The notes beneath the pieces are model-generated. The model made no database searches. It saw only the letters and a program-made list of their open reading frames with translations, and had not been told where the DNA came from. Made by a program: the position numbers and the translations under genes. DNA of 64,000 nucleotides from Amycolatopsis benzoatilytica AK 16/65 (GTDB lineage: Bacteria > Actinomycetota > Actinomycetes > Mycobacteriales > Pseudonocardiaceae): NCBI RefSeq assembly GCF_000383915.1, contig NZ_KB912942.1, positions 2,206,561-2,270,560 of the forward strand, in the 5' to 3' direction. Shown here in pieces: positions 32,001 through 44,323 of the stretch; positions within the stretch are counted from its first letter, which is position 1, and every line of letters starts with the position of its first letter.

Positions 32001-33321
32001 GCCGCTCGGCTGGGCGCCCGAGGGCACCGTGCTGATCACCGGCGGCTCCGGTGGGCTGGGCCGCTTGCTGGCCCGGCATTTGGTCACCGAGCACGGCATC
32101 CGGCATCTGCTGCTGGCCAGCCGGTCCGGACCGGCCGCGCCGGACGCGGAGAAGTTCATGGCGGAGCTGACCGAACTGGGTGCGGACGCTTCACTGGTCG
32201 CCTGCGACGTGGCGGACTTCGACGCGGTGCGCGCTCTGGTCGACGCCGTTCCGGCCGAACACCCGCTCACCGCGGTGGTGCACGCGGCCGGGATGTTCGA
32301 CGACGGCGTGCTGGACGCATTGTCCGCCGAGCGGGTCGGGAACGTCCTGCGCGCGAAGGCGGATTCCGCCTGGCACCTCCACACGGCCACCCAGGACCTC
32401 GATCTCGCCGCGTTCGTGATGTACTCCTCGATCGCGGGCGTGCTGGGCAGTCCGGGGCAGGGCAACTACGCGGCGGCGAACACGTTCCTCGATTCCCTTG
32501 CCCGGCACCGCAAGCGCGCGGGACTGCCCGCGGTGTCGATGGCGTGGGGGCCGTGGGCGCCGGCGAGCGGGATGACCGCCACACTGTCCGATGCGGACTT
32601 CGCCCGGCTGAGCCGGGACGGACTGGCCGCGCTTCCGCCGGAACAGGGATTGGCGCTGTTCGACCTCGCGGCCGGTTCCGCCGAGCCGCTGGTCGTGGCG
32701 GCGAACATCGACACCGCGACGCTGCGGGCCCGGCGTACGGCACCGCCGTTGCTGCGGGGCTTGGTCCCCGCCGCACGACCCGGTGCGGTTCTCCGGGCGG
32801 AAACGGCGGAGACGGCAGCGCGGCGGGCCGCCGGGCTCCAGGGCGAGGAACGCGCGCGGTTCGTGCTCGACCTCGTGCGCGCCGAGGTGGCTGCTGTGCT
32901 GGGCCATTCCTCCCCGTCCGCCGTCCCGGTCTCGCGGGACTTCCGGGAGCTGGGCTTCGACTCGCTGACTTCGGTGGAGCTGCGCAACCAGTTGAATGCG
33001 GTCACCGGCTTGCGGCTGCCCTCGACGTTGGTGTTCGACTATCCGACGCCCGAGGCGGTGGCCGGTTACGTGTCGGCGCAGCTTCCCCAGGACGGCGATC
33101 GGCCGCCGGGCTCGGCGCTCGAGGAGCTGGCCCGCTTCGAGGCGGCACTGGAGTCGGACGACGCCGAGCCTGCCGAGATCGCACAACGCCTCGAAGAAAT
33201 CGCCGCCCGGCTGCGCCGCTCCGCCATACCCGCCGGCGAGGAGACCCCGCGCCCCAAGGCCGACATCGCTTCGGCGTCGGTGGACGAACTGCTCGGCATC
33301 ATCGACGAAGAGTTCGGCTGA
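17008..33321 (+). CDS. Type I PKS: loading ACP plus modules 1-3
   Basis: This 5437-residue protein starts the assembly line. It opens with an ACP (Ser78 in GLDSL) and no loading KS or AT, so the starter must be delivered in trans. Order: ACP_L; KS-AT-DH-ER-KR-ACP; KS-AT-KR-ACP; KS-AT-DH-KR-ACP; docking tail ending in [10 protein letters not shown]. All three ATs carry GHS(I/V)GE and HAFH, the malonyl-CoA signature. Carrier serines are residues 2112, 3620 and 5319. All KRs are B-type by their VDD or FDD motifs, and both DHs keep the His and Asp pair. Predicted output: starter, saturated C2, hydroxyl, alkene. The start codon follows a poor ribosome site, and a second in-frame ATG at 17047 is possible. 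A TTA codon (codon 583) lies between KS1 and AT1. The KR of module 2 has foreign-looking codon usage. Confidence 0.97.
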   Translation: MTSEACNVSSVGEMPGEGSTGVPEAVSELLSSGSRDSRDNVVRKLLATVQRAAATALGVGRSEVGDPLRRFADLGLDSLSAAELHRLVQTELGVSFPLTDLYDHPTASGLAQCLAVRLLGEQPEAPVLPGGRAGADDPVVIVGAACRAPGGVFSPDDLWQLLLEGRDVVGSFPEDRGWDLEGIYDPDPDRAGRTYTRSGGFLTGATEFDAEFFGISPREAHAMDPQQRVLMELAWELFERSGIDPLSVGGSAAGVFVGVEDHEYGPGMQGARDGAEGHLVTGTAGSVASGRIAYEFGLHGPALTIDTACSSSLVALHVAAQALRQGECDQAIAGGVAVMATPGSFMAYSRMRGLSEDGRCKAFGAGADGTGWSEGAGLLLMERLSTAQARGHRILAVLRGSAVNSDGASAGLLAPNGLAQQRVIRQALSDAGLEPSEVDAVEAHGTGTPLGDPIEGAALQAVYGVGREAGQPLLLGSVKSNIGHPQAASGVLGVIKMIAAMGAGVLPQTLHADPPTPHLDWTAGTVSLLTRQQIWPDRGRPRRCAVSSFGFSGTNAHLVLEQAPAAPEPEEDCAAGPGGPVPLVLSARSRSALRAQASAVRDVLLSDARPLDVAFSAACGRAGLPYRAAVVDSGLAGLDALADGEPHEAVREGVAQHGRLAFVFPGQGAQRLGMGRGLYVAFPSFAEAFDAACAHTDLHLDRPLKSVVFAEPDTAEAALLDQTAYAQPALFVFQVALFRLLESWGVRPDVVTGHSIGEIAAAHVAGIWSLPDAAAFAVHRGRLMQDLPAGGAMVAVRAAETRVREFLSGAVGVAAVNGPEATVLSGPETELLTLTEKLSAQGMKCTPLRVSHAFHSSLMEPALDELGWVAEVLAYREPQLPIVSTVTGALSGPGDLGSPGYWVRQAREAVRFSDAVETLGAEGVTSVLELGAGAVLSGMVAGILSDGDTFAAPALRGGEDEAAAIVAAVAALHVRAAGPDWSLFFAGRGARRIDLPTYPFQRSRFWTGCDPAPAESAVDHPILDTAVELAATGETVFTGRVSRPVHTWLGDHRVLGRIVVPGTALVELALRAGDETGCDLLSELVLETPLVLGAQDRVQVQVTVGAPDEAGARTVAIHARKAATAPWTRHATGFLAPGAPAVEAERVWPPDGATAVDLSGCYESLARAGFDYGPAFRGLTAAWQRGDEVFAEVRLPDSGLDDAFGLHPALLDAALHAPALAGSNDPGQPTVPFSWTGVALHATNASALRVSVRPVGDDAIQIQATDPVGTAVFSVESLVLRPPSFEPSGEEAFDHLWTLDWTPLSVDPELQDCFTVLGADRYDVANGLREAAHSVESSKNPSVDGAELFVLPVDGTNGSRAVLAETLATVQTWLADPRFGDTRLAVVTRGAVQAMGEPLADPAAAPVWGLIRSAQAENPGRLVLVDFDAESPVSTSAAVLAGLLASGEPQAVVRSGAVRVARLARLAGSAAAGLLPPAGGMPWRLDTPRRGSMDELTLSPVAGRDAPLSDREVRLRVTAAGVNFRDVLNALGKYPGDPGPLGAEAAGVVAETGPLVGDLQPGDRVLGMLDGAFGPDAVVDERFLIKVPASWSDEDAAATPLVFLTAYYALTDLASLRAGETVLIHSGAGGVGMAAIQYARHLGAEVFATASEGKWDTLRALGVPEDHIASSRTTDFEQRFLDVTGGRGVDVVLNSLAGRFVDASLRTLATGGRFLEMGKTDVRRPAGVDYRAFDLAEAGPDRIQEMLAALVELFASGALSLLPVKTWDVRRAPEAFRYLSQARHVGKVVLRMPRDWDPDGTVLITGGTGGLGGLLARHLVTGHGVRHLVLASRRGPEAEGARELLAELEGAGAVASAVACDVADRGAVAALLSDLPDAHPLTAVIHAAGVVDDAMLGSLTTDRFDTVLAPKLDAAWHLHELTADQDLAAFVLFSSVAGALGSAGQGNYAAANAGLDALAQHRRALGLPATAIAWSAWEPDRGMTAALTEADFARMAREGLPALPAERALSLFDAALGSVTPMVVAATVDLSRHREPVPHVFRGLVQARVRRSAAAGSSAAAPLAARLRDAPGPERERLLIELIQQEAAAVLGYRHGGEVEPGRAFKEMGFDSLTSVELRNKLSGATGFPLSPTAVFSHPTPRALAAHLLAGLTGNDGADGTGTTSAADGTAGSARSAAAAASTDPIVVVGMSCRYPGDVRSPEDLWDLVASGRDAIGDFPADRGWDLAGLYDPDGVRPGTSITRSGGFLADAAEFDAQFFRMSPREALAADPQQRILLEVAWEAFEAAGIVPETLAGTSTGVFVGAASSGYASLLTEADRAEGFVLTGNTSSVLSGRISYTFGLEGPSLTVDTACSSSLVALHTAAQSLRLGECSLALAGGVAVLAEPSMFVEFSKQGGLAADGRCKSFSEDADGTSWSEGAGMLVLERLSDARRHGHRVLATLRGSAVNSDGTSNGLTAPNGSAQQRVIQTALAGAGLSPSEVDAVEAHGTGTALGDPIEAEALLATYGQDRERPLWLGSVKSNLGHSQAAGGVAGVIKMIMAMHRGELPRTLNLGTPSSRVDWSAGSAALLAEPAAWESAGLRRAGISSFGISGTNAHVIVEEPPESEEAPAHEQVPDSPRLVPWLVSAKTEAALSAQIDRLTAFAERNPHLTARDIGYSLAATRSVFGHRAALLPGEAGVREVARGSAVTGPVAMLFAGQGSQRLGMGKALYTRFPVFAEAFDTVAAHLDAELDRPLRDVVWGEDSGLLDETGWAQPALFAVEVALFRLLASFGVQPGLVAGHSIGEIAAAHVAGVLSVADAAALVSARARLMQALPSRGAMVSVQATEADVSALLAGKEDTVSIAAVNGPDAVVLSGSEDSVTAIAAVLAERGHRTKRLSVSHAFHSPLMAPMLAEFRRVVEGLDLRPPTVPMVSTVTGALAGAELPCSPDYWVQQVAGTVRFADAVAALHAEGAAGFLEIGPDGVLSAMARQSLPAEAAVVPALRKDQDEEEAVVVALAAAHVLGARVDWEEFFAGSGARIVELPSYAFQRERFWPEADEESGAGATDAGDRFWAAVERADLDVLAGDLGVDGTALAEVVPALSAWHQKHQDDAVADSWRYQEKWVAVERRAAPVLSGCWLVVVPESHAEDEWVGSVVDALGAAAVRLDVTGVERTELAARLRDLSPDRFTGVVSLLAFLDSGVAATAGLLQALGDVGCGARVWAVTCGAVSVGGGDRVGCVGQAGVWGLGRVAALECPERWGGLVDLPGVVDGGVGRWLVGVLAGGWGEDQVAVRGGGVFGRRLVPVPVGGGVSGWVLSGTVLVTGGTGALGAHVARDLAARGAEHVVLASRRGEAAPGVAGLRGELEALGARVSVVACDVSDRGAVGELLAGIPEELPLRGVVHAAGVVDDGVLDGLTPERFEGVFRSKVASALVLDELTRGVGLEFFVLFSSVAGAVGSPGQGSYAAANAVLDALALRRRGEGLAATSIAWGAWAGGGMADAARAEGRSWRLGESLLEPGPALAAFRRAVAEPAATVVIADLRDPLLLNTLLALRPSPLLSELPEARRVGPESDDTGFTGSGLRERLAELSAADRSGAVLDLVRSRAAFVLGHGSAAAIDASATFRDLGFDSLTGVEVANQLARATGLALTSTAVFDYPTPAGLAEHLLTELLGEDRQPRAASPRPAGTGTDEPVAIVGMGCRFPGGVGSPEDLWRLVAEGRDAVSDFPSDRGWDLAALAGAGRGTSVTGQGGFLDDVAGFDPGFFGISPREALAMDPQQRILLETAWEAVERAGIDPASLRGSSTGVFIGTNGQDYAGLMADSRDDVEGHTMTGLAASVVSGRLSYVFGLEGPAVTVDTACSSSLVALHWAIRALRSGECSMALAGGVTVMSTAIGFAGFTRQGGLAPDGRCKAFSDDADGTGWSEGAGVLVLERLSDAERNGHRILAVVRGSAVNQDGASNGLTAPNGPAQQRVIRQALADARLSTVEVDAVEAHGTGTVLGDPIEAQALLATYGQEREIPLWLGGIKSNIGHTQAAAGVAGVIKMVLAMRHGVLPETLHVSEPSSKVDWSAGAVSLLTERTAWPETGRVRRAGVSSFGLSGTNAHVILEQAPVVEAGAVVEVAGVVPWPVSGRSGAAVAELVRGLESLAVSGVSAVGVGRGLVEGRGLFEHRAVLLAGADVGARLVEGVAGERRVGVVFPGQGAQVLGMGRELYGRFPVFAAAFDAVAEQLDCPVREVMWGEDSELLNRTEWAQLGLFAVEVALFRLVESFGVRPDFVAGHSVGEIAAAHVAGVLSLEDACVLVSARARLMGELPAGGVMAAVGAAEADVVPLLAEGVSIAAVNGPESVVVSGREAAVAGLAVRLEGRRWRWLRVSHAFHSSLMDPMLAEFERAIAGLSFGRARVPVVSTVTGQVADLASVAYWVAQVREPVRFADSVQTLVAEGVDTVLELGPGGVLGGLVLDVVGPGEVMVVSALREGPDEDTALLAALARLHVAGVDVDWTPAYPEGAGAVVDLPTYPFQHQRYWPTLAPAPADAASVGLTPARHPLLDGFVALADDAGVVFTGRLSASTQPWLADHVIQGRILFPGTAFAELAIRAGDEAGCARIEELTLEAPLLLPEHGAVELRVSVGAAVETGSRPILIHSRPAGSDDASWVRHASGSLSRDAAVPAAQDAVWPPAGAEPVPTESCYDNFAGLGFEYGPSFQGLQATWRRDGELFAEVHLPDDILADAGAFGLHPALLDAALHPWLLRAVDQGGAGAVPFSWEGVSLHAAGAAALRVRLTPAGADTMSVTVTDPAGNPVATVESLVSRALSEAQLRGTDPASAFGVDWTPLPETASAGPGSVAVVGADPFGIADALRTSGAAVHEAVDAASLAEAPEVVLICLAGDPDRPVDSAHALSTGTLALVQDWLATERFAGSQLVFVTRGAMSGEDLPASAAWGLVHTAQSEQPGRFGLVDLDPDAGLGAAALHTALTAAAEEPQLAIRGGEVTAARLVRQPLALQPLGWAPEGTVLITGGSGGLGRLLARHLVTEHGIRHLLLASRSGPAAPDAEKFMAELTELGADASLVACDVADFDAVRALVDAVPAEHPLTAVVHAAGMFDDGVLDALSAERVGNVLRAKADSAWHLHTATQDLDLAAFVMYSSIAGVLGSPGQGNYAAANTFLDSLARHRKRAGLPAVSMAWGPWAPASGMTATLSDADFARLSRDGLAALPPEQGLALFDLAAGSAEPLVVAANIDTATLRARRTAPPLLRGLVPAARPGAVLRAETAETAARRAAGLQGEERARFVLDLVRAEVAAVLGHSSPSAVPVSRDFRELGFDSLTSVELRNQLNAVTGLRLPSTLVFDYPTPEAVAGYVSAQLPQDGDRPPGSALEELARFEAALESDDAEPAEIAQRLEEIAARLRRSAIPAGEETPRPKADIASASVDELLGIIDEEFG
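17130..17360 (+). other. Loading acyl carrier protein domain
   Basis: The first folded domain of the initiating PKS is a single ACP with the phosphopantetheine Ser at base 17239. No decarboxylating KSQ or AT precedes it. This architecture is known from PKSs primed by omega-amino or omega-guanidino acids, where a separate enzyme loads the starter. Confidence 0.88.
17415..23460 (+). other. PKS module 1: KS-AT(malonyl)-DH-ER-KR-ACP
   Basis: The KS active-site Cys codon is at 17932 and the AT HAFH motif at 19561-19572. The DH keeps HxxxGxxxxP and the LLDAALH Asp. An ER with GAGGVGMAA precedes the KR Rossmann core near 22400. The result should be a fully reduced two-carbon unit. The KS-AT pair is visibly diverged from the other modules (for example [16 protein letters not shown]), consistent with accepting the unusual starter. 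Confidence 0.92.
18754..18756 (+). promoter_or_regulatory. TTA leucine codon (possible bldA dependence) in the initiating PKS
   Basis: Codon 583, in the KS1-AT1 linker, is TTA (context CCG TTA GTG). TTA is very rare in high-GC actinomycetes and can make translation depend on the bldA leucyl-tRNA. I noticed no other in-frame TTA in the PKS genes, though my scan was by eye. Confidence 0.75.
23557..27985 (+). other. PKS module 2: KS-AT(malonyl)-KR-ACP
   Basis: The AT HAFH motif lies at 25666-25677. After the AT a short linker (SWRYQEKW) leads directly into the KR structural subdomain, so no DH is present. The B-type KR (VVDDG, GQGSY) should leave a D-configured hydroxyl. The carrier Ser codon is at 27865. 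Confidence 0.92.
26580..27460 (+). other. G+T-skewed KR tract with atypical codon usage
   Basis: Through the KR of module 2 the coding strand becomes almost C-poor: leucine is TTG, valine GTG, glycine GGT or GGG and alanine GCG. The flanks instead use CTG, GTC, GGC and GCC. The switch is abrupt at both ends while the reading frame stays intact. This suggests a recombined or recently transferred segment. Confidence 0.65.
28045..33090 (+). other. PKS module 3: KS-AT(malonyl)-DH-KR-ACP
   Basis: The AT HAFH motif is at 30109-30120. The DH has DHVIQG...P and LLDAALH, and the KR is B-type with FDDG and GQGNY. The predicted product is a trans alkene. The KS 3' half matches the terminal module, and the AT matches modules 8 and 9, at DNA level. 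Confidence 0.92.
28789..29272 (+). repeat. KS tract of module 3 shared with terminal module
   Basis: This is the partner of 2841-3324, about 26 kb away in a different gene. The silent-site identity points to recombination between distant modules. Confidence 0.7.
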
Positions 33322-33381
33322 GCCGCTCCGTTCCCCTGCCGAGACCGCCAACCGCCACCACGATCTGACGAGGACGAACCA

Positions 33382-36300
33382 GTGGATGACCAGCAGGACA
33401 AGATCGTCGACTATCTGCGACGCGTGACCGCTGATCTTCGCGGTGCGCGCGAGCGGGTCGAGGAACTCGAATCGAGGGCCCGCGAACCGATCGCCGTCGT
33501 CGGCATGGGCTGCCGGTATCCGGGCGGGATCGGTTCGCCGGAGGACCTGTGGCGCGCGGTGTCCGAAGGGGTCGACGCGATCTCGGACTTCCCGGCGAAC
33601 CGCGGCTGGGACCTCGACCGGCTGTACGACCCGGATCCCGACAGGCAGGGTACGTCGTACACGCGCTCCGGCGGGTTCCTTCACGACGCGGGCGAGTTCG
33701 ACGCGGAGTTCTTCGGCATGTCCCCGCGCGAGGCACTGGCGACCGACGCACAGCAGCGGCTGTTGCTGGAGGTCTCGTGGGAGGCTCTGGAACGGGCCGG
33801 CATCGACCCGACGACCTTGCGGGGCAGCCGGACCGGCGTGTTCGCCGGGGTGATGTACAGCGACTATGCCAACGCGCTCAAAGGCGTGCAGTTCGACGGG
33901 TTCCGGAGCAACGGCAGCGCGCCGAGCATCGCTTCCGGCCGCGTCGCCTACACCTTGGGGCTTGAAGGCCCCGTCGTCACCGTGGACACGGCTTGCTCGT
34001 CCTCGCTGGTCACGTTGCACCTGGCCGCGCAGGCGCTGCGCCGTGGCGAGTGCTCACTGGCTCTCTCGGGCGGAGTGGCGGTGATGTCGACGCCGGAGGC
34101 GTTCGTCGAGTTCTCGCGGCAGCGCGGTCTCGCCGCCGACGGGCGGTGCAAGTCCTTTTCCTCCGACGCGGACGGCGTGGGCTGGTCCGAAGGCGTCGGA
34201 ATGCTGGTGCTGGAACTGCTTTCCGACGCACAGCGGCGCGGGCATCGGGTGCTCGGGGTGGTGCGCGGCAGCGCGGTGAACTCCGACGGCGCGTCGAACG
34301 GGCTCACCGCGCCGAACGGCCCTTCGCAGCAGCGGGTGATCCGCGCCGCGCTGGCCGATGCCGGCCTGACCGCCGCCGACGTCGATGTCGTCGAGGCGCA
34401 CGGCACGGGCACGACGCTCGGCGACCCGATCGAGGCGCAAGCCCTGCTGGCGACCTACGGGCAGGACCGCGAGCGGCCGCTGCTGCTGGGGTCGCTGAAG
34501 TCGAACCTCGGCCACACCCAGGCCGCCGCCGGGGTGGGCGGCGTGATCAAGATGATGCTGGCGATGCGCGAAGGCTTGGTGCCGAAGACGTTGCACGTGG
34601 GCACCCCGTCGCCGCAGGTCGACTGGACCGCAGGCGCGGTCGAACTGGTGACCGAGCCGGTCGAGTGGCCGGCGACGGGCCGGGTGCGCCGAGCGGGCGT
34701 TTCGTCGTTCGGGGTCAGCGGCACCAACGCGCACGTGATCGTGGAGCAGGCCCCGGCGGCCGTCTGCCCGGTCGCCGAGCCGGCCGTCGCGCCGCCGGTC
34801 GTGCCCTGGCCGGTCTCCGGCCGGTCGTCGGCCGCGCTGGACGCTCAGCTCGTCGCGCTCGACGAGTTCGCCGCTGCCGAGCCGCGGCCGTCCTCTTTGG
34901 ACATCGGCTACTCGCTGGCCACCAGCCGTTCGACCTTCGAGCACCGGGCGGTGCTGCTCGGCGACGAGATCGTTCGCGGGACGGCCGAAGAGCGCTCGCT
35001 GGCGATGGTGTTCTCGGGACAGGGCAGTCAGCGGGCGGGAATGGGCAAGGAGCTGTACTCGCGGTTCGGGGTGTTCGCCGAAGCGCTCGACGAGGTGTTC
35101 GCGGAGTTCGACCCCCTGCTCGACCGCCCGTTGCGGGAGGTCATGTGGGGCGACGACGCGGACGCGGTCACGCAGACCGGGTACGCGCAGCCCGCGTTGT
35201 TCGCGATCGAGACGGCGCTGTTCCGGCTGGCCCGGTCTTGGGGTGTCGAACCGGCTTTCGTCGCGGGTCATTCGATCGGCGAGGTCGCCGCGGCCCACGC
35301 GGCGGGTGTGTTCTCGCTGCGGGACGCCTGCGTGCTGGTGGCGGCGAGGGCCCGGTTGATGCAAGCGGCGGCGGGCGGCGCGATGGTGTCCCTGCGGGCG
35401 AGCGAGGACGAGGTCGCGCCGCTGCTCGGCGAGGACGTTTCGATCGCGGCGGTCAACGGGCCGGCGGCGGTGGTGATTTCCGGTGCCGCCGAAGCCGTCG
35501 ACCGGATCGCGGCGGAGTTCGGGGCGCGCGGGCGCGAGTCCAAACGGCTCGCCGTTTCGCACGCGTTCCATTCGCCGCTCATGGACCCGTTGCTCGGTGC
35601 GTTCGGCGAGGCGATCGCCGGTCTCGGCTACGCCGCGCCGAAGATTCCGGTGGTCTCCAACCGCACCGGCGAGATCGCGGGCGAAGAACTGTGCACCCCT
35701 GAGTACTGGGTGCGGCACGTGCGGGAAACCGTGCGGTTCGCCGATGGCGTCCGGACGCTGCGGGCTGCGGGCGTCAACGCCTTCGCGGAGATCGGCCCGA
35801 GCGGTGTCCTCTCGGCGATGGCACTCGACGTGCTGGCCGACGACTCCAGCGATACTGCCGGTGACAGCGCCGAGGTGGTGGCCGTTCCGTTCCTGCGCCG
35901 GGATAAGCCCGATGCCGCGAGTGTGCTCACTGCGCTGGCCCGGTTGCATGTCGCCGGGGTCGAGGTGGCCTGGCCGCGCTTCTTCGCCGGCACCGGTGCT
36001 CGCCGGATCGACCTGCCGACCTACGCCTTCCAGCGCGAGTGCTTCTGGCCCCAGGCGGCCGCGGAGCCGGGCGACGTGACCGCGGCCGGTCTGACCGCCG
36101 CCGCGCATCCGTTGCTGGGCGCGGCCGTTTCGCTCGCGGGCTCCGACGGCGAGCTGTTCACCGGCAGGCTTTCGGTGGCGACCCATCCGTGGCTCGCCGA
36201 CCACGCGGTCGGCGGCGTGGTGTTGTTTCCCGGCACCGGATTCCTGGAACTGGCGATCCGCGCGGGCGACCAGGCGGACTGCGACCGCGTCGAAGAGCTG

Positions 36301-39300
36301 ACCCTGGCCGCCCCGTTGGTGTTCGGGCCGCGAGACACCGTGCTGCTCCAGGTCTCGGTCGACGGCCCGGACGACTCGGGCCGCCGCGCGCTCAGCATCC
36401 ACACCCGCCCGGCTGCCGACGACGAGGCGCCGTGGACCCGGCACGCGACCGGCGTGCTGGCCGCACGCGGGCCGTCGCCGGATCCCGGTGCGCAGACCTG
36501 GCCGCCGGAACGGGCGGACCCGGTCGACCTGGCCGGTTTCTACCAGCAGGTCCGCGAGTCGGGATTCGACTACGGCTCGGTGTTTCAGGGACTGCGGGCC
36601 GCGTGGCGTCGAGGCGAGGAGGTTTTCGCCGAGATCGAGCTGCCTGAGGAGGCAGGCGGCGGCGACCAGTTCGCGCTGCACCCGGCCCTGCTCGACGCGG
36701 CGTTGCAGGCAACGAGCTTCGCGGGCTTGGGCGGTGCGGACGAACGGCTGCTCCCGTTCTCCTGGAACGGAGTTTCGCTGCACGCCGAGGGTGCCGAGCA
36801 CCTCCGGGTCCGGCTCCGCAAGATCGCCGACGACACGATCACGCTGGCCGCCGTCGATGTCGTTGGCGCACCGGTCATCACCGTGGATTCGCTGGTGCTG
36901 CGGGCAGCTCCCGCCGCGGAGGCTGCGAACGGCACCGGTCTGCCGGACTCGCTCTTCCGCGTCAACTGGGCCGCAACCGCCGCGAACACCGGCACCGCCG
37001 CGGCCGCCTGCGCGATAGTCAGCCCGGACCCGTTCGGCGTAGCCAAGATGTTCGGCGCGCCAACGGTTTCGACTCTCGCCGAGCTGGCCGACCCGCCGGG
37101 CGCGGTCCTCGCCCCGATCGCGGGCGACCCGGCGAGTGCTGCCCCGGCCGCCGTCCGAGCGGCGACGGACCGGGCGTTGGGCCTGCTGCGAGAGTGGCTG
37201 GCCGAGGACCGGTTCGCTGGTTCGCGGCTGGTCTTTCTCACTCGGGGCGCGGTTTCGGTCGCGGGCGAGGACGCACCGGATCTCGCCGCCGCCGCGGTGT
37301 GCGGTCTCGTTCGCTCGGCCCAGGCCGAGAACCCCGGGCGGTTCCTGCTGATCGATCTCGACGCCGAAGACCTGCACCCGGCCGTCTTCGCGGGCCTGCT
37401 CGCTTCCGGCGAGCAGCAGTTCGCGATGCGGGCCGGCCAGCCGTTCCACGCCCGGCTGGCTCCGCTCGCCTCCGGACCTGCGCTGGCCCCCGCGACCGGT
37501 GACGTGCCCTGGCAGCTCGTCACGACCAAGCGCGGCAGCCTGGACAATCTCCAGCTGAAACCGGCTCCGGCGTTGGCTGCGCCGCTGGCCGGCCGCGAAG
37601 TCCGGATCAGCGTGCACGCGGCCGGGCTCAACTTCCGGGACGTGCTCAGCGCTCTCGGGATGTACCCCGGCGAGCCCGGTCCGCTCGGCGCCGAGGCGAT
37701 GGGCGTGGTCGCGGAGGTCGGCCCCGACGCGACGGACCTGCGACCCGGGGATCGGGTGATGGGCATGATCGCGGGCGGGATCGGCCAAGCCGCCGTCGCC
37801 GACGAGCGCATGCTGACCGCGGTCCCGCACGACTGGTCGGATGAGCGGGCGGCGTCGGTGCCGCTGGTGTTCCTGACCGCGTATTACGCGCTGGTCGATC
37901 TGGCCGGGCTGCGGGCGGGGGAGTCCATCCTCGTCCACGCTGGGGCCGGCGGGGTCGGCATGGCCGCGATCCAGCTGGCGAAGCATATCGGCGCTGAGGT
38001 CTACGCCACGGCGTCGGAAAGCAAGTGGGACACGTTGCGCGCGATGGGAATCCCCGCCGAGCGCATCGCCTCCTCGCGGAGCGCGGCGTTCGAGGAAGCG
38101 TTCGCCTCGGACCGGGGCATCGACGTGGTCCTCAACGCGGTGACGGGCGGGCTCCTCGACGCGTCGCTGCGGCTGCTCGCGCCGGGCGGCCGGTTCCTGG
38201 AGATGGGCAAGACCGACCTCCGCGACTCCGCTGACCTGCCCGGTGTCGAATACCTGCCGTTCGACGTGTCCGATGCCGGGCCGGACCGGACGAAGGAGAT
38301 GCTGCGCGCGCTCATGGAGCTGTTCGAGCGCGAAGCGCTGGCCCCGCTGCCGGTGACGACTTGGGACGTCCGGCGTGCGCGGGACGCCTTCCGCCACATG
38401 AGCCAGGCCAAACACATCGGGAAGATCGTGCTTACGATGCCGCGCGCCTGGGACGGCGAGGGCACCGTGCTCGTCTCCGGCGGCACCGGCGGACTGGGCA
38501 GCCTGCTCGCCCGGCATCTGGTCGCCGAACGCGGCGTCCGGCACTTGCTGCTGGCCAGCCGCCGCGGCCTGGACTCGCCGGGCGCTCCCGAACTGCGGGA
38601 CGAACTGGCCTCCCTCGGCGCCGAAGTGACGATCGCCGCGTGCGACACGTCGGACAGCGCCGCCGTTGCGGCGCTGCTGGCCGGGGTTTCCGCACAGCAC
38701 CCGCTGACCGCCGTCGTGCACGCCGCCGGTGTGCTTGACGACGGGCTGGTCGAGTCGCTGACGCCGGAGCGGCTGGACGGGGTGCTGCGGCCGAAGGTGG
38801 ACGCCGCCTGGCATCTGCACGAAGCCACGCGCAGTCTCTGTCTCGCGGCGTTCGTGCTGTTCTCCTCGGTCGCGGGTGTGCTGGGCAGCCCGGGACAGGG
38901 CAATTACGCCGCGGCGAACACCTTCCTCGATGCCCTTGCCCAGCAACGCAAACGCGAAGGACTGCCCGCGACGTCGATCGCGTGGGGGCCGTGGGCGCGC
39001 AGCAGCGGCATGACCGCCGGGCTGACCGAGGTCGACCTCCGCCGGATGGACAACGCGGGGCTGCCCGCGGTGCCCGAGGATCACGGCCTCGCCTTGTTCG
39101 ACGCCGCACTCGACTCCGACGAAGCCGTCGTAGTCGCGACGAGGATCAATGCGCGCGCCCTGCGGGCGAAGGACGACCTCCAGCCCCTGCTGCGCGAAGT
39201 GGCTGGCGGCACCCGTCGCAGGTCCGCGAAAACCTCCTCTGCCACCACCGCCCCGGCGCTTGCGGAGCGGCTCGCAAGTCGCGCCCCCGCCGAGCAGCTT

Positions 39301-42300
39301 CGGTTCCTGGAAGACCTCGTACGCACCGACGCCGCTGCGGTCCTCGGGCACTCGTCGCCGGGGTCGATCGACGTCCGGCACGAGTTCCGCCAGCACGGCT
39401 TCGACTCGCTGACCGCGGTGGAACTGCGCAACCGGCTGACCGAAGCGACCGGGTTGCGGCTGCCTTCGACGGTGGTGTTCGACTACCCGACGCCTGCGCG
39501 GCTTGCCGGGTTCCTGCTCGACGAGATCGTCGGCACGGCGGCGGAGCGGCCGCGGCCGGACCGGGTCGCGCCGGGCGCAGCTGCCGAAGATCCGGTGGTG
39601 ATCGTCGGCATGAGCTGCCGCTTCCCGGGCGGGGTCCGCTCCGCCGACGACCTCTGGGACCTGGTCGACTCCGGCACCGACGCCATCGGCGGATTCCCTG
39701 CCGACCGGGGCTGGGATCTCGGCGCGCTGGCCAACGTCGAAATTCGCTCAGGCGGTTTTCTTTACGACGTAGCCGATTTCGATGCCGAACTCTTCGGCAT
39801 CGCCCCGCGCGAAGCACTGGCGATGGACCCGCAGCAACGCTTGCTGCTGGAAACCGCCTGGCAGGCGCTGGAGAACGCGGGAATCGCCGCGCACACGATG
39901 AAAGGCAGCCCGGCGGGCGTGTTCATCGGCGCCAGCCACACCCACTACAGCGAGACGCTGAACGGCACGGCCGCGGACCTGGAAGGGCTCGTGCTCACCG
40001 GCAACACCGCCAGCGTGATGTCCGGGCGGCTGTCGTACACCCTCGGGCTCGAAGGCCCCTCGGTCACCGTCGACACCGCGTGCTCGTCTTCGCTGGTGGC
40101 CTTGCACTTGGCGATGCGTTCGCTGCGCAGCGGCGAATGCGAGACTGCGCTCGCGGGCGGCGTGACCGTGATCTCGACGCCGGACAGCTTCCGCGAGTTC
40201 TCCCGCGCGGGCGGCCTGTCCCCGGACGGCCGGTGCCGTGCGTTCTCCGCTCAAGCCGACGGCACCGGCTGGGCGGAAGGCGTGGGCATGCTGGTGCTGG
40301 AACGGCTCTCGCGGGCGCGGAGTCGGGGCCACGAAGTGTTGGCCGTCGTCCGGGGGAGCGCGGTGAACTCCGACGGCGCGTCGAACGGGCTGACCGCGCC
40401 CAACGGCCCCGCGCAGCAGCGGGTGATCCGGGCCGCGCTGGCCGATGCCGGCCTGGCGGCCGCCGAGGTCGATCTGGTCGAGGCCCACGGCACCGGGACG
40501 AAGCTCGGCGACCCGATCGAAGCCCACGCGCTGCTGGCGACCTACGGCCAGGACCGGACGCAGCCGCTGAAGCTGGGCTCGCTCAAGTCGAACCTCGGGC
40601 ACGCCCAAGCCGCGGCCGGGGTCGCTGGGGTGATCAAGACGGTGCAGGCACTGCGCCGCGGAGTGCTGCCGAAGACGCTGCACGCGGACGAGCCGACCTC
40701 GCACGTCGACTGGACCGCGGGCGCGGTGGAACTGCTGCGGGAGAAGGAGCCCTGGCCGGAGCTGGACCGCCCGCGCTGCGCGGCGGTGTCTGCATTCGGG
40801 ATCAGCGGCACCAACGCCCACGTGATTCTCGAACAGGCCCCGCTCGCCGTCGAACCGGCACCGCGCGCGGCGACCGGCGGAGTCGTACCGTGGGTGCTCT
40901 CGGCGGCTTCCGAACCCGCACTGCGGGCACAGGCGGAACGGCTGCGGTCCTTCGCGGACCAGAACCCGGACCTCGAGCCGGTCGACGTCGGCTGGTCGCT
41001 CGCCACGAGCCGCTCTCCACTGCCGCACCGGGCCGCCGTGCTCGGCGAGACCCGGCGGGAATTCCTCGACGGGCTTGCCGCACTCGCCGCTGACGGGCCC
41101 TCGGCGGCCGTCGTGGTCGGCACAGCCCGGAGCGAGTCGGGTCCGGTGTTCGTCTTCCCCGGGCAGGGCGCGCAGTGGTGGGGGATGGGCCGCGCGCTGC
41201 TCGCCGCGTCGCCGGTGTTCCGGGACAGCGTGCGGGCCGTCGCCGACGCGCTCGCGCCGTTCGTGGACTGGCCGGTCGAGGACGTCGTCGCGGGCGTCGG
41301 CGACCCGGCGATCCTGGACCGGGTCGACGTCGTCCAGCCCGCGCTGTTCACCGTCATGATCGGGCTCGCCGCGCTTTGGCGTTCCCACGGCGTCGAACCC
41401 GCCGCCGTGATGGGCCACTCGCAGGGCGAGATCGCCGCCGTCCACGTGGCCGGCGCGCTCTCCCTGGAGGACGCCGCCCGGGTGGTGGCGCTGCGCAGCC
41501 AGGCGCTGCTGAGCCTGTCCGGCCTCGGCGGGATGGTCTCGATCGCTGAATCCGCCGAGCGGGCGATGGAACTGGTCGCGCCCTGGGGGAGCGACGTTTC
41601 CCTCGCCGCGGTGAACGGACCGGCTTCGACGGTGGTTTCCTGCTCCCCAGCCGCCCTCGACGAGCTGCTCGCGGACTGCGAGCGCCGAGGCGTGCGTGCG
41701 CGCCGGATCGTCGTGGACTACGCGTCGCACGGCCCTCAGGTCGAGACCGTCCGCGAGGAGCTGCTGCGGGTTCTCGCGCCGATCCGGCCGCTTCCGCCGA
41801 ACGTGCCGTTCTATTCCACGGTCACCGGTGCGCAGCTCGACACCGCCGAACTCGGCGCGGAGTACTGGTACGCGAATCTGCGCCAGCCGGTCCAGCTCGA
41901 CCAGACGACCCGCTCGCTGGCCGCAGCCGGGCACCGGGTGTTCCTCGAAGTCAGCCCGCACCCCGTCCTGCTGAGCGGGCTTCGGGAGACAATCCGGTCG
42001 GAAGGGGATCCGGGCGCGGTGCTCGGCTCGCTGCGCCGGGACGAAGGCGGCACGCGGCGGTTCCTGACTTCGCTCGCCGAGGCGCACCTGCACGGCGTGC
42101 CGGTCGACTGGACGACCGTGTTCGCCGGAGCAGAGCCGCGGACCGTGGCACTGCCGACGTATGCCTTCCAGCGCCGCCGGTACTGGGCGGAGCAGGCGGC
42201 GGCCGCACCGGCGGGCACGGCACTGGATTCGGAGTTCTGGAATCTCGTCCGCACTGGCGACGTGAAAACGGTCGCGGACGAACTGTCGCTCAATGGCGAA

Positions 42301-44310
42301 AGCTCCGCGCTCGAGGTGGTGCTTCCGGCCATTTCGGCGTGGCACGCGCGTTCACAGCAGCGTTCGACGGTCGACAGCTGGCGCTACCGCGTCCAGTGGC
42401 GCCCGCTCTCCGTCGGCGACGCTCGGCTGAGCGGCACCTGGTTGCTCGCCGAGCCGGCGGAGACGCAGCTCGGCGACGAGCTGGCCGCCGCGCTCGCCGA
42501 GGCAGGGGCGACCGTCCGGCGGCTGACGATCACCGAGGAAAGTCGGGAACTCGTTGCCGAGCGAGCGAAATTGGCGCTCGAGGGGTCTGTTCCGGCGGGG
42601 ATCGTTTCGCTGCTCGGGCTGGCCGAGGAACCGCATTCCACCTCGAACTGCGTTTCACGCGGCCTGGCCGGCACGGTCGGGCTTGTGCAAGCGCTCGGCG
42701 ATCTGGGCGTCGAAGCGCCGCTCTGGTGCGTCACGCGCGGTGCCGTCGCGACCGGTCCGGGAGAGGTGCGGCCGGTCCAATCCGCGCTGTGGGGTTTCGG
42801 TCGCGTCGCTGCCCTCGAACACCCTTCGCGCTGGGGCGGCCTGATCGATCTGCCCGAAGTGTTCGACAGCCGCGCGGCGGCCCGCTTCGCTGCCGTTCTG
42901 TCCAATGCGGACAACGAAGACCAGGTCGCGCTGCGGCCCTCGGGCGCGTTCGGGCGGCGTCTGGTCCACGCCCCGACGAGCGCCAGCCGCCCTGGCTCCG
43001 CGCGTCGTCGGCACGGAACCGTAGTGATAACCGGCGGCGCCGGCGGGCTGGGCGCGCGGGTGGCGCGGTGGGTCGCGCAAAGCGGCGCCGAACACCTCGT
43101 GCTGGCAGGCCGCCGCGGAGCGGCTGCGCCCGGGACCGCCGAACTGTGCGCAGAGCTGGAGAAGGCCGGAGTCAAGGCAACCGTGGAAGCGTGCGACGTA
43201 GGCGACCGAGCCGAGGTGGCCGGGCTGCTGTCTCGGATCCCGGCGGAGTTCCCGTTGACCGCGGTCTTCCACGCCGCGGGGGTGGCCGACGACGACGCTA
43301 TCGAAGCGCTGACGGTGGCGGGACTCGAGAAGGTGCTCGGAGCGAAGGCGGCCGGTGCGCGCCATTTCCACGAACTCACCGCCGGCCTGGAGGAGTTCGT
43401 GCTGTTCTCCTCCGGTGCGGCGATCTGGGGCGGCGGCGGGCAACCGGGTTATGCGGCGGCGAACGCCTACCTCGACGGGCTCGCCGAACTGCGGGCCAGC
43501 CAAGGACTTCCCGCGACCTCGGTGTCGTGGGGCTCCTGGGACGGGAACGGGATGACCGCCGCAACCGGAGCCAGGGAACGGATGCTGGCCGCCGGGGTCC
43601 GCGCGATGGACCCGGACCTGGCGATTTCCGCACTCGAACGGGCCATCGAAGACGGCGAAACCACCCTGACGGTCGCGGACGTCGACTGGGCGCGGCTCGC
43701 CCCGCAGTTCACCGCGCGGCGGCCGAGCCCGCTGCTGTCCGAACTGCCCGCGGCGAACACCTCACCCGCCGCCGGCGACCACGGCGGCGAACCGGCGCTC
43801 CGGCGTCGGTTGCTCGGGCTGCCGAACGCCGAACGCGGCCGCGCGCTGCTGGAAGTCGTCCGTGCGGAAGCAGCTGCGGCGCTCGGGCATTCCGCCGACT
43901 CCGGAGACACCGCGGTCACCCCGGACGGCGCGTTCCGCGACCTCGGGCTCAACTCGGTGGTGGCGGTGGCCCTGCGGGACCGGCTCGCCGGACTGACCGG
44001 CCTGGCGCTGCCCGGTGCGCTGGTCTTCGACTACCCGACCCCGCGCGCCCTCAGCGGGCACCTGCTCGCCGAACTGTTCCCCGACGAGCGGCCCGCAGCG
44101 CCGGCGGAAGACGACGACGCCGAAGTGCGGGAGGCGCTGGCCGCCATCCCGGTCGCCCGGCTGCGGCAGTCCGGGCTGCTGGGCATGCTGCTGAACCTGT
44201 CGGGCGCGGACTCCGGCGGCGCGGAGTCCGCGGGGTCGTCCGGCGGGGGCTCGCTCGACGACCTGGACGCGGAAAGCCTGCTTCGGCTTGCCGACGAGAC
44301 CACGAACTGA
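33382..44310 (+). CDS. Type I PKS: modules 4-5
   Basis: The 3642-residue protein starts with GTG, not ATG; a GAGGA site seven bases upstream and the docking helix ([13 protein letters not shown]) support it. Module 4 is KS-AT-DH-ER-KR-ACP with a malonyl-type HAFH AT and carrier Ser2009, predicting a saturated unit. Module 5 is KS-AT-KR-ACP with GHSQGE and YASH, predicting methylmalonyl. Its KR carries Trp3349 exactly eight residues before the catalytic Tyr3357, the A-type signature for an L-configured hydroxyl, unlike every other KR seen here. The C-terminal tail ([15 protein letters not shown]) belongs to a docking class different from the other PKS tails in the window. The gene begins 60 bp after its upstream partner and ends 13 bp before the next, so the PKS genes are probably co-transcribed. 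Confidence 0.97.
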   Translation: MDDQQDKIVDYLRRVTADLRGARERVEELESRAREPIAVVGMGCRYPGGIGSPEDLWRAVSEGVDAISDFPANRGWDLDRLYDPDPDRQGTSYTRSGGFLHDAGEFDAEFFGMSPREALATDAQQRLLLEVSWEALERAGIDPTTLRGSRTGVFAGVMYSDYANALKGVQFDGFRSNGSAPSIASGRVAYTLGLEGPVVTVDTACSSSLVTLHLAAQALRRGECSLALSGGVAVMSTPEAFVEFSRQRGLAADGRCKSFSSDADGVGWSEGVGMLVLELLSDAQRRGHRVLGVVRGSAVNSDGASNGLTAPNGPSQQRVIRAALADAGLTAADVDVVEAHGTGTTLGDPIEAQALLATYGQDRERPLLLGSLKSNLGHTQAAAGVGGVIKMMLAMREGLVPKTLHVGTPSPQVDWTAGAVELVTEPVEWPATGRVRRAGVSSFGVSGTNAHVIVEQAPAAVCPVAEPAVAPPVVPWPVSGRSSAALDAQLVALDEFAAAEPRPSSLDIGYSLATSRSTFEHRAVLLGDEIVRGTAEERSLAMVFSGQGSQRAGMGKELYSRFGVFAEALDEVFAEFDPLLDRPLREVMWGDDADAVTQTGYAQPALFAIETALFRLARSWGVEPAFVAGHSIGEVAAAHAAGVFSLRDACVLVAARARLMQAAAGGAMVSLRASEDEVAPLLGEDVSIAAVNGPAAVVISGAAEAVDRIAAEFGARGRESKRLAVSHAFHSPLMDPLLGAFGEAIAGLGYAAPKIPVVSNRTGEIAGEELCTPEYWVRHVRETVRFADGVRTLRAAGVNAFAEIGPSGVLSAMALDVLADDSSDTAGDSAEVVAVPFLRRDKPDAASVLTALARLHVAGVEVAWPRFFAGTGARRIDLPTYAFQRECFWPQAAAEPGDVTAAGLTAAAHPLLGAAVSLAGSDGELFTGRLSVATHPWLADHAVGGVVLFPGTGFLELAIRAGDQADCDRVEELTLAAPLVFGPRDTVLLQVSVDGPDDSGRRALSIHTRPAADDEAPWTRHATGVLAARGPSPDPGAQTWPPERADPVDLAGFYQQVRESGFDYGSVFQGLRAAWRRGEEVFAEIELPEEAGGGDQFALHPALLDAALQATSFAGLGGADERLLPFSWNGVSLHAEGAEHLRVRLRKIADDTITLAAVDVVGAPVITVDSLVLRAAPAAEAANGTGLPDSLFRVNWAATAANTGTAAAACAIVSPDPFGVAKMFGAPTVSTLAELADPPGAVLAPIAGDPASAAPAAVRAATDRALGLLREWLAEDRFAGSRLVFLTRGAVSVAGEDAPDLAAAAVCGLVRSAQAENPGRFLLIDLDAEDLHPAVFAGLLASGEQQFAMRAGQPFHARLAPLASGPALAPATGDVPWQLVTTKRGSLDNLQLKPAPALAAPLAGREVRISVHAAGLNFRDVLSALGMYPGEPGPLGAEAMGVVAEVGPDATDLRPGDRVMGMIAGGIGQAAVADERMLTAVPHDWSDERAASVPLVFLTAYYALVDLAGLRAGESILVHAGAGGVGMAAIQLAKHIGAEVYATASESKWDTLRAMGIPAERIASSRSAAFEEAFASDRGIDVVLNAVTGGLLDASLRLLAPGGRFLEMGKTDLRDSADLPGVEYLPFDVSDAGPDRTKEMLRALMELFEREALAPLPVTTWDVRRARDAFRHMSQAKHIGKIVLTMPRAWDGEGTVLVSGGTGGLGSLLARHLVAERGVRHLLLASRRGLDSPGAPELRDELASLGAEVTIAACDTSDSAAVAALLAGVSAQHPLTAVVHAAGVLDDGLVESLTPERLDGVLRPKVDAAWHLHEATRSLCLAAFVLFSSVAGVLGSPGQGNYAAANTFLDALAQQRKREGLPATSIAWGPWARSSGMTAGLTEVDLRRMDNAGLPAVPEDHGLALFDAALDSDEAVVVATRINARALRAKDDLQPLLREVAGGTRRRSAKTSSATTAPALAERLASRAPAEQLRFLEDLVRTDAAAVLGHSSPGSIDVRHEFRQHGFDSLTAVELRNRLTEATGLRLPSTVVFDYPTPARLAGFLLDEIVGTAAERPRPDRVAPGAAAEDPVVIVGMSCRFPGGVRSADDLWDLVDSGTDAIGGFPADRGWDLGALANVEIRSGGFLYDVADFDAELFGIAPREALAMDPQQRLLLETAWQALENAGIAAHTMKGSPAGVFIGASHTHYSETLNGTAADLEGLVLTGNTASVMSGRLSYTLGLEGPSVTVDTACSSSLVALHLAMRSLRSGECETALAGGVTVISTPDSFREFSRAGGLSPDGRCRAFSAQADGTGWAEGVGMLVLERLSRARSRGHEVLAVVRGSAVNSDGASNGLTAPNGPAQQRVIRAALADAGLAAAEVDLVEAHGTGTKLGDPIEAHALLATYGQDRTQPLKLGSLKSNLGHAQAAAGVAGVIKTVQALRRGVLPKTLHADEPTSHVDWTAGAVELLREKEPWPELDRPRCAAVSAFGISGTNAHVILEQAPLAVEPAPRAATGGVVPWVLSAASEPALRAQAERLRSFADQNPDLEPVDVGWSLATSRSPLPHRAAVLGETRREFLDGLAALAADGPSAAVVVGTARSESGPVFVFPGQGAQWWGMGRALLAASPVFRDSVRAVADALAPFVDWPVEDVVAGVGDPAILDRVDVVQPALFTVMIGLAALWRSHGVEPAAVMGHSQGEIAAVHVAGALSLEDAARVVALRSQALLSLSGLGGMVSIAESAERAMELVAPWGSDVSLAAVNGPASTVVSCSPAALDELLADCERRGVRARRIVVDYASHGPQVETVREELLRVLAPIRPLPPNVPFYSTVTGAQLDTAELGAEYWYANLRQPVQLDQTTRSLAAAGHRVFLEVSPHPVLLSGLRETIRSEGDPGAVLGSLRRDEGGTRRFLTSLAEAHLHGVPVDWTTVFAGAEPRTVALPTYAFQRRRYWAEQAAAAPAGTALDSEFWNLVRTGDVKTVADELSLNGESSALEVVLPAISAWHARSQQRSTVDSWRYRVQWRPLSVGDARLSGTWLLAEPAETQLGDELAAALAEAGATVRRLTITEESRELVAERAKLALEGSVPAGIVSLLGLAEEPHSTSNCVSRGLAGTVGLVQALGDLGVEAPLWCVTRGAVATGPGEVRPVQSALWGFGRVAALEHPSRWGGLIDLPEVFDSRAAARFAAVLSNADNEDQVALRPSGAFGRRLVHAPTSASRPGSARRRHGTVVITGGAGGLGARVARWVAQSGAEHLVLAGRRGAAAPGTAELCAELEKAGVKATVEACDVGDRAEVAGLLSRIPAEFPLTAVFHAAGVADDDAIEALTVAGLEKVLGAKAAGARHFHELTAGLEEFVLFSSGAAIWGGGGQPGYAAANAYLDGLAELRASQGLPATSVSWGSWDGNGMTAATGARERMLAAGVRAMDPDLAISALERAIEDGETTLTVADVDWARLAPQFTARRPSPLLSELPAANTSPAAGDHGGEPALRRRLLGLPNAERGRALLEVVRAEAAAALGHSADSGDTAVTPDGAFRDLGLNSVVAVALRDRLAGLTGLALPGALVFDYPTPRALSGHLLAELFPDERPAAPAEDDDAEVREALAAIPVARLRQSGLLGMLLNLSGADSGGAESAGSSGGGSLDDLDAESLLRLADETTN
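33484..39535 (+). other. PKS module 4: KS-AT(malonyl)-DH-ER-KR-ACP
   Basis: The AT HAFH motif is at 35560-35571. The DH keeps DHAVGG...P and LLDAAL; its third motif reads YGSVF rather than YGPVF. ER (GAGGVGMAA) and KR (VLDDG) look active. A fully reduced two-carbon unit is predicted. Confidence 0.92.
39590..44085 (+). other. PKS module 5: KS-AT(methylmalonyl)-KR-ACP, A-type KR
   Basis: The AT YASH motif is at 41719-41730 with GHSQGE upstream. No DH is present: the linker runs straight into SWRYRVQW of the KR. The KR has Trp (codon 43426) eight residues before Tyr (codon 43450) and Gln at the position three before Tyr, which predicts an A1-type reduction. Confidence 0.88.
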
Positions 44311-44323
44311 TCCCGGAGTGATG

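Noticed and set aside
24445..32106. Very long reverse-strand open frame (2553 codons) opposite the first PKS gene
   Set aside because: High-GC coding bias on the plus strand suppresses stops in the opposite frame. The translation is low-complexity Arg/Pro/His/Gly-rich with no domain, while the plus strand has continuous PKS domains.
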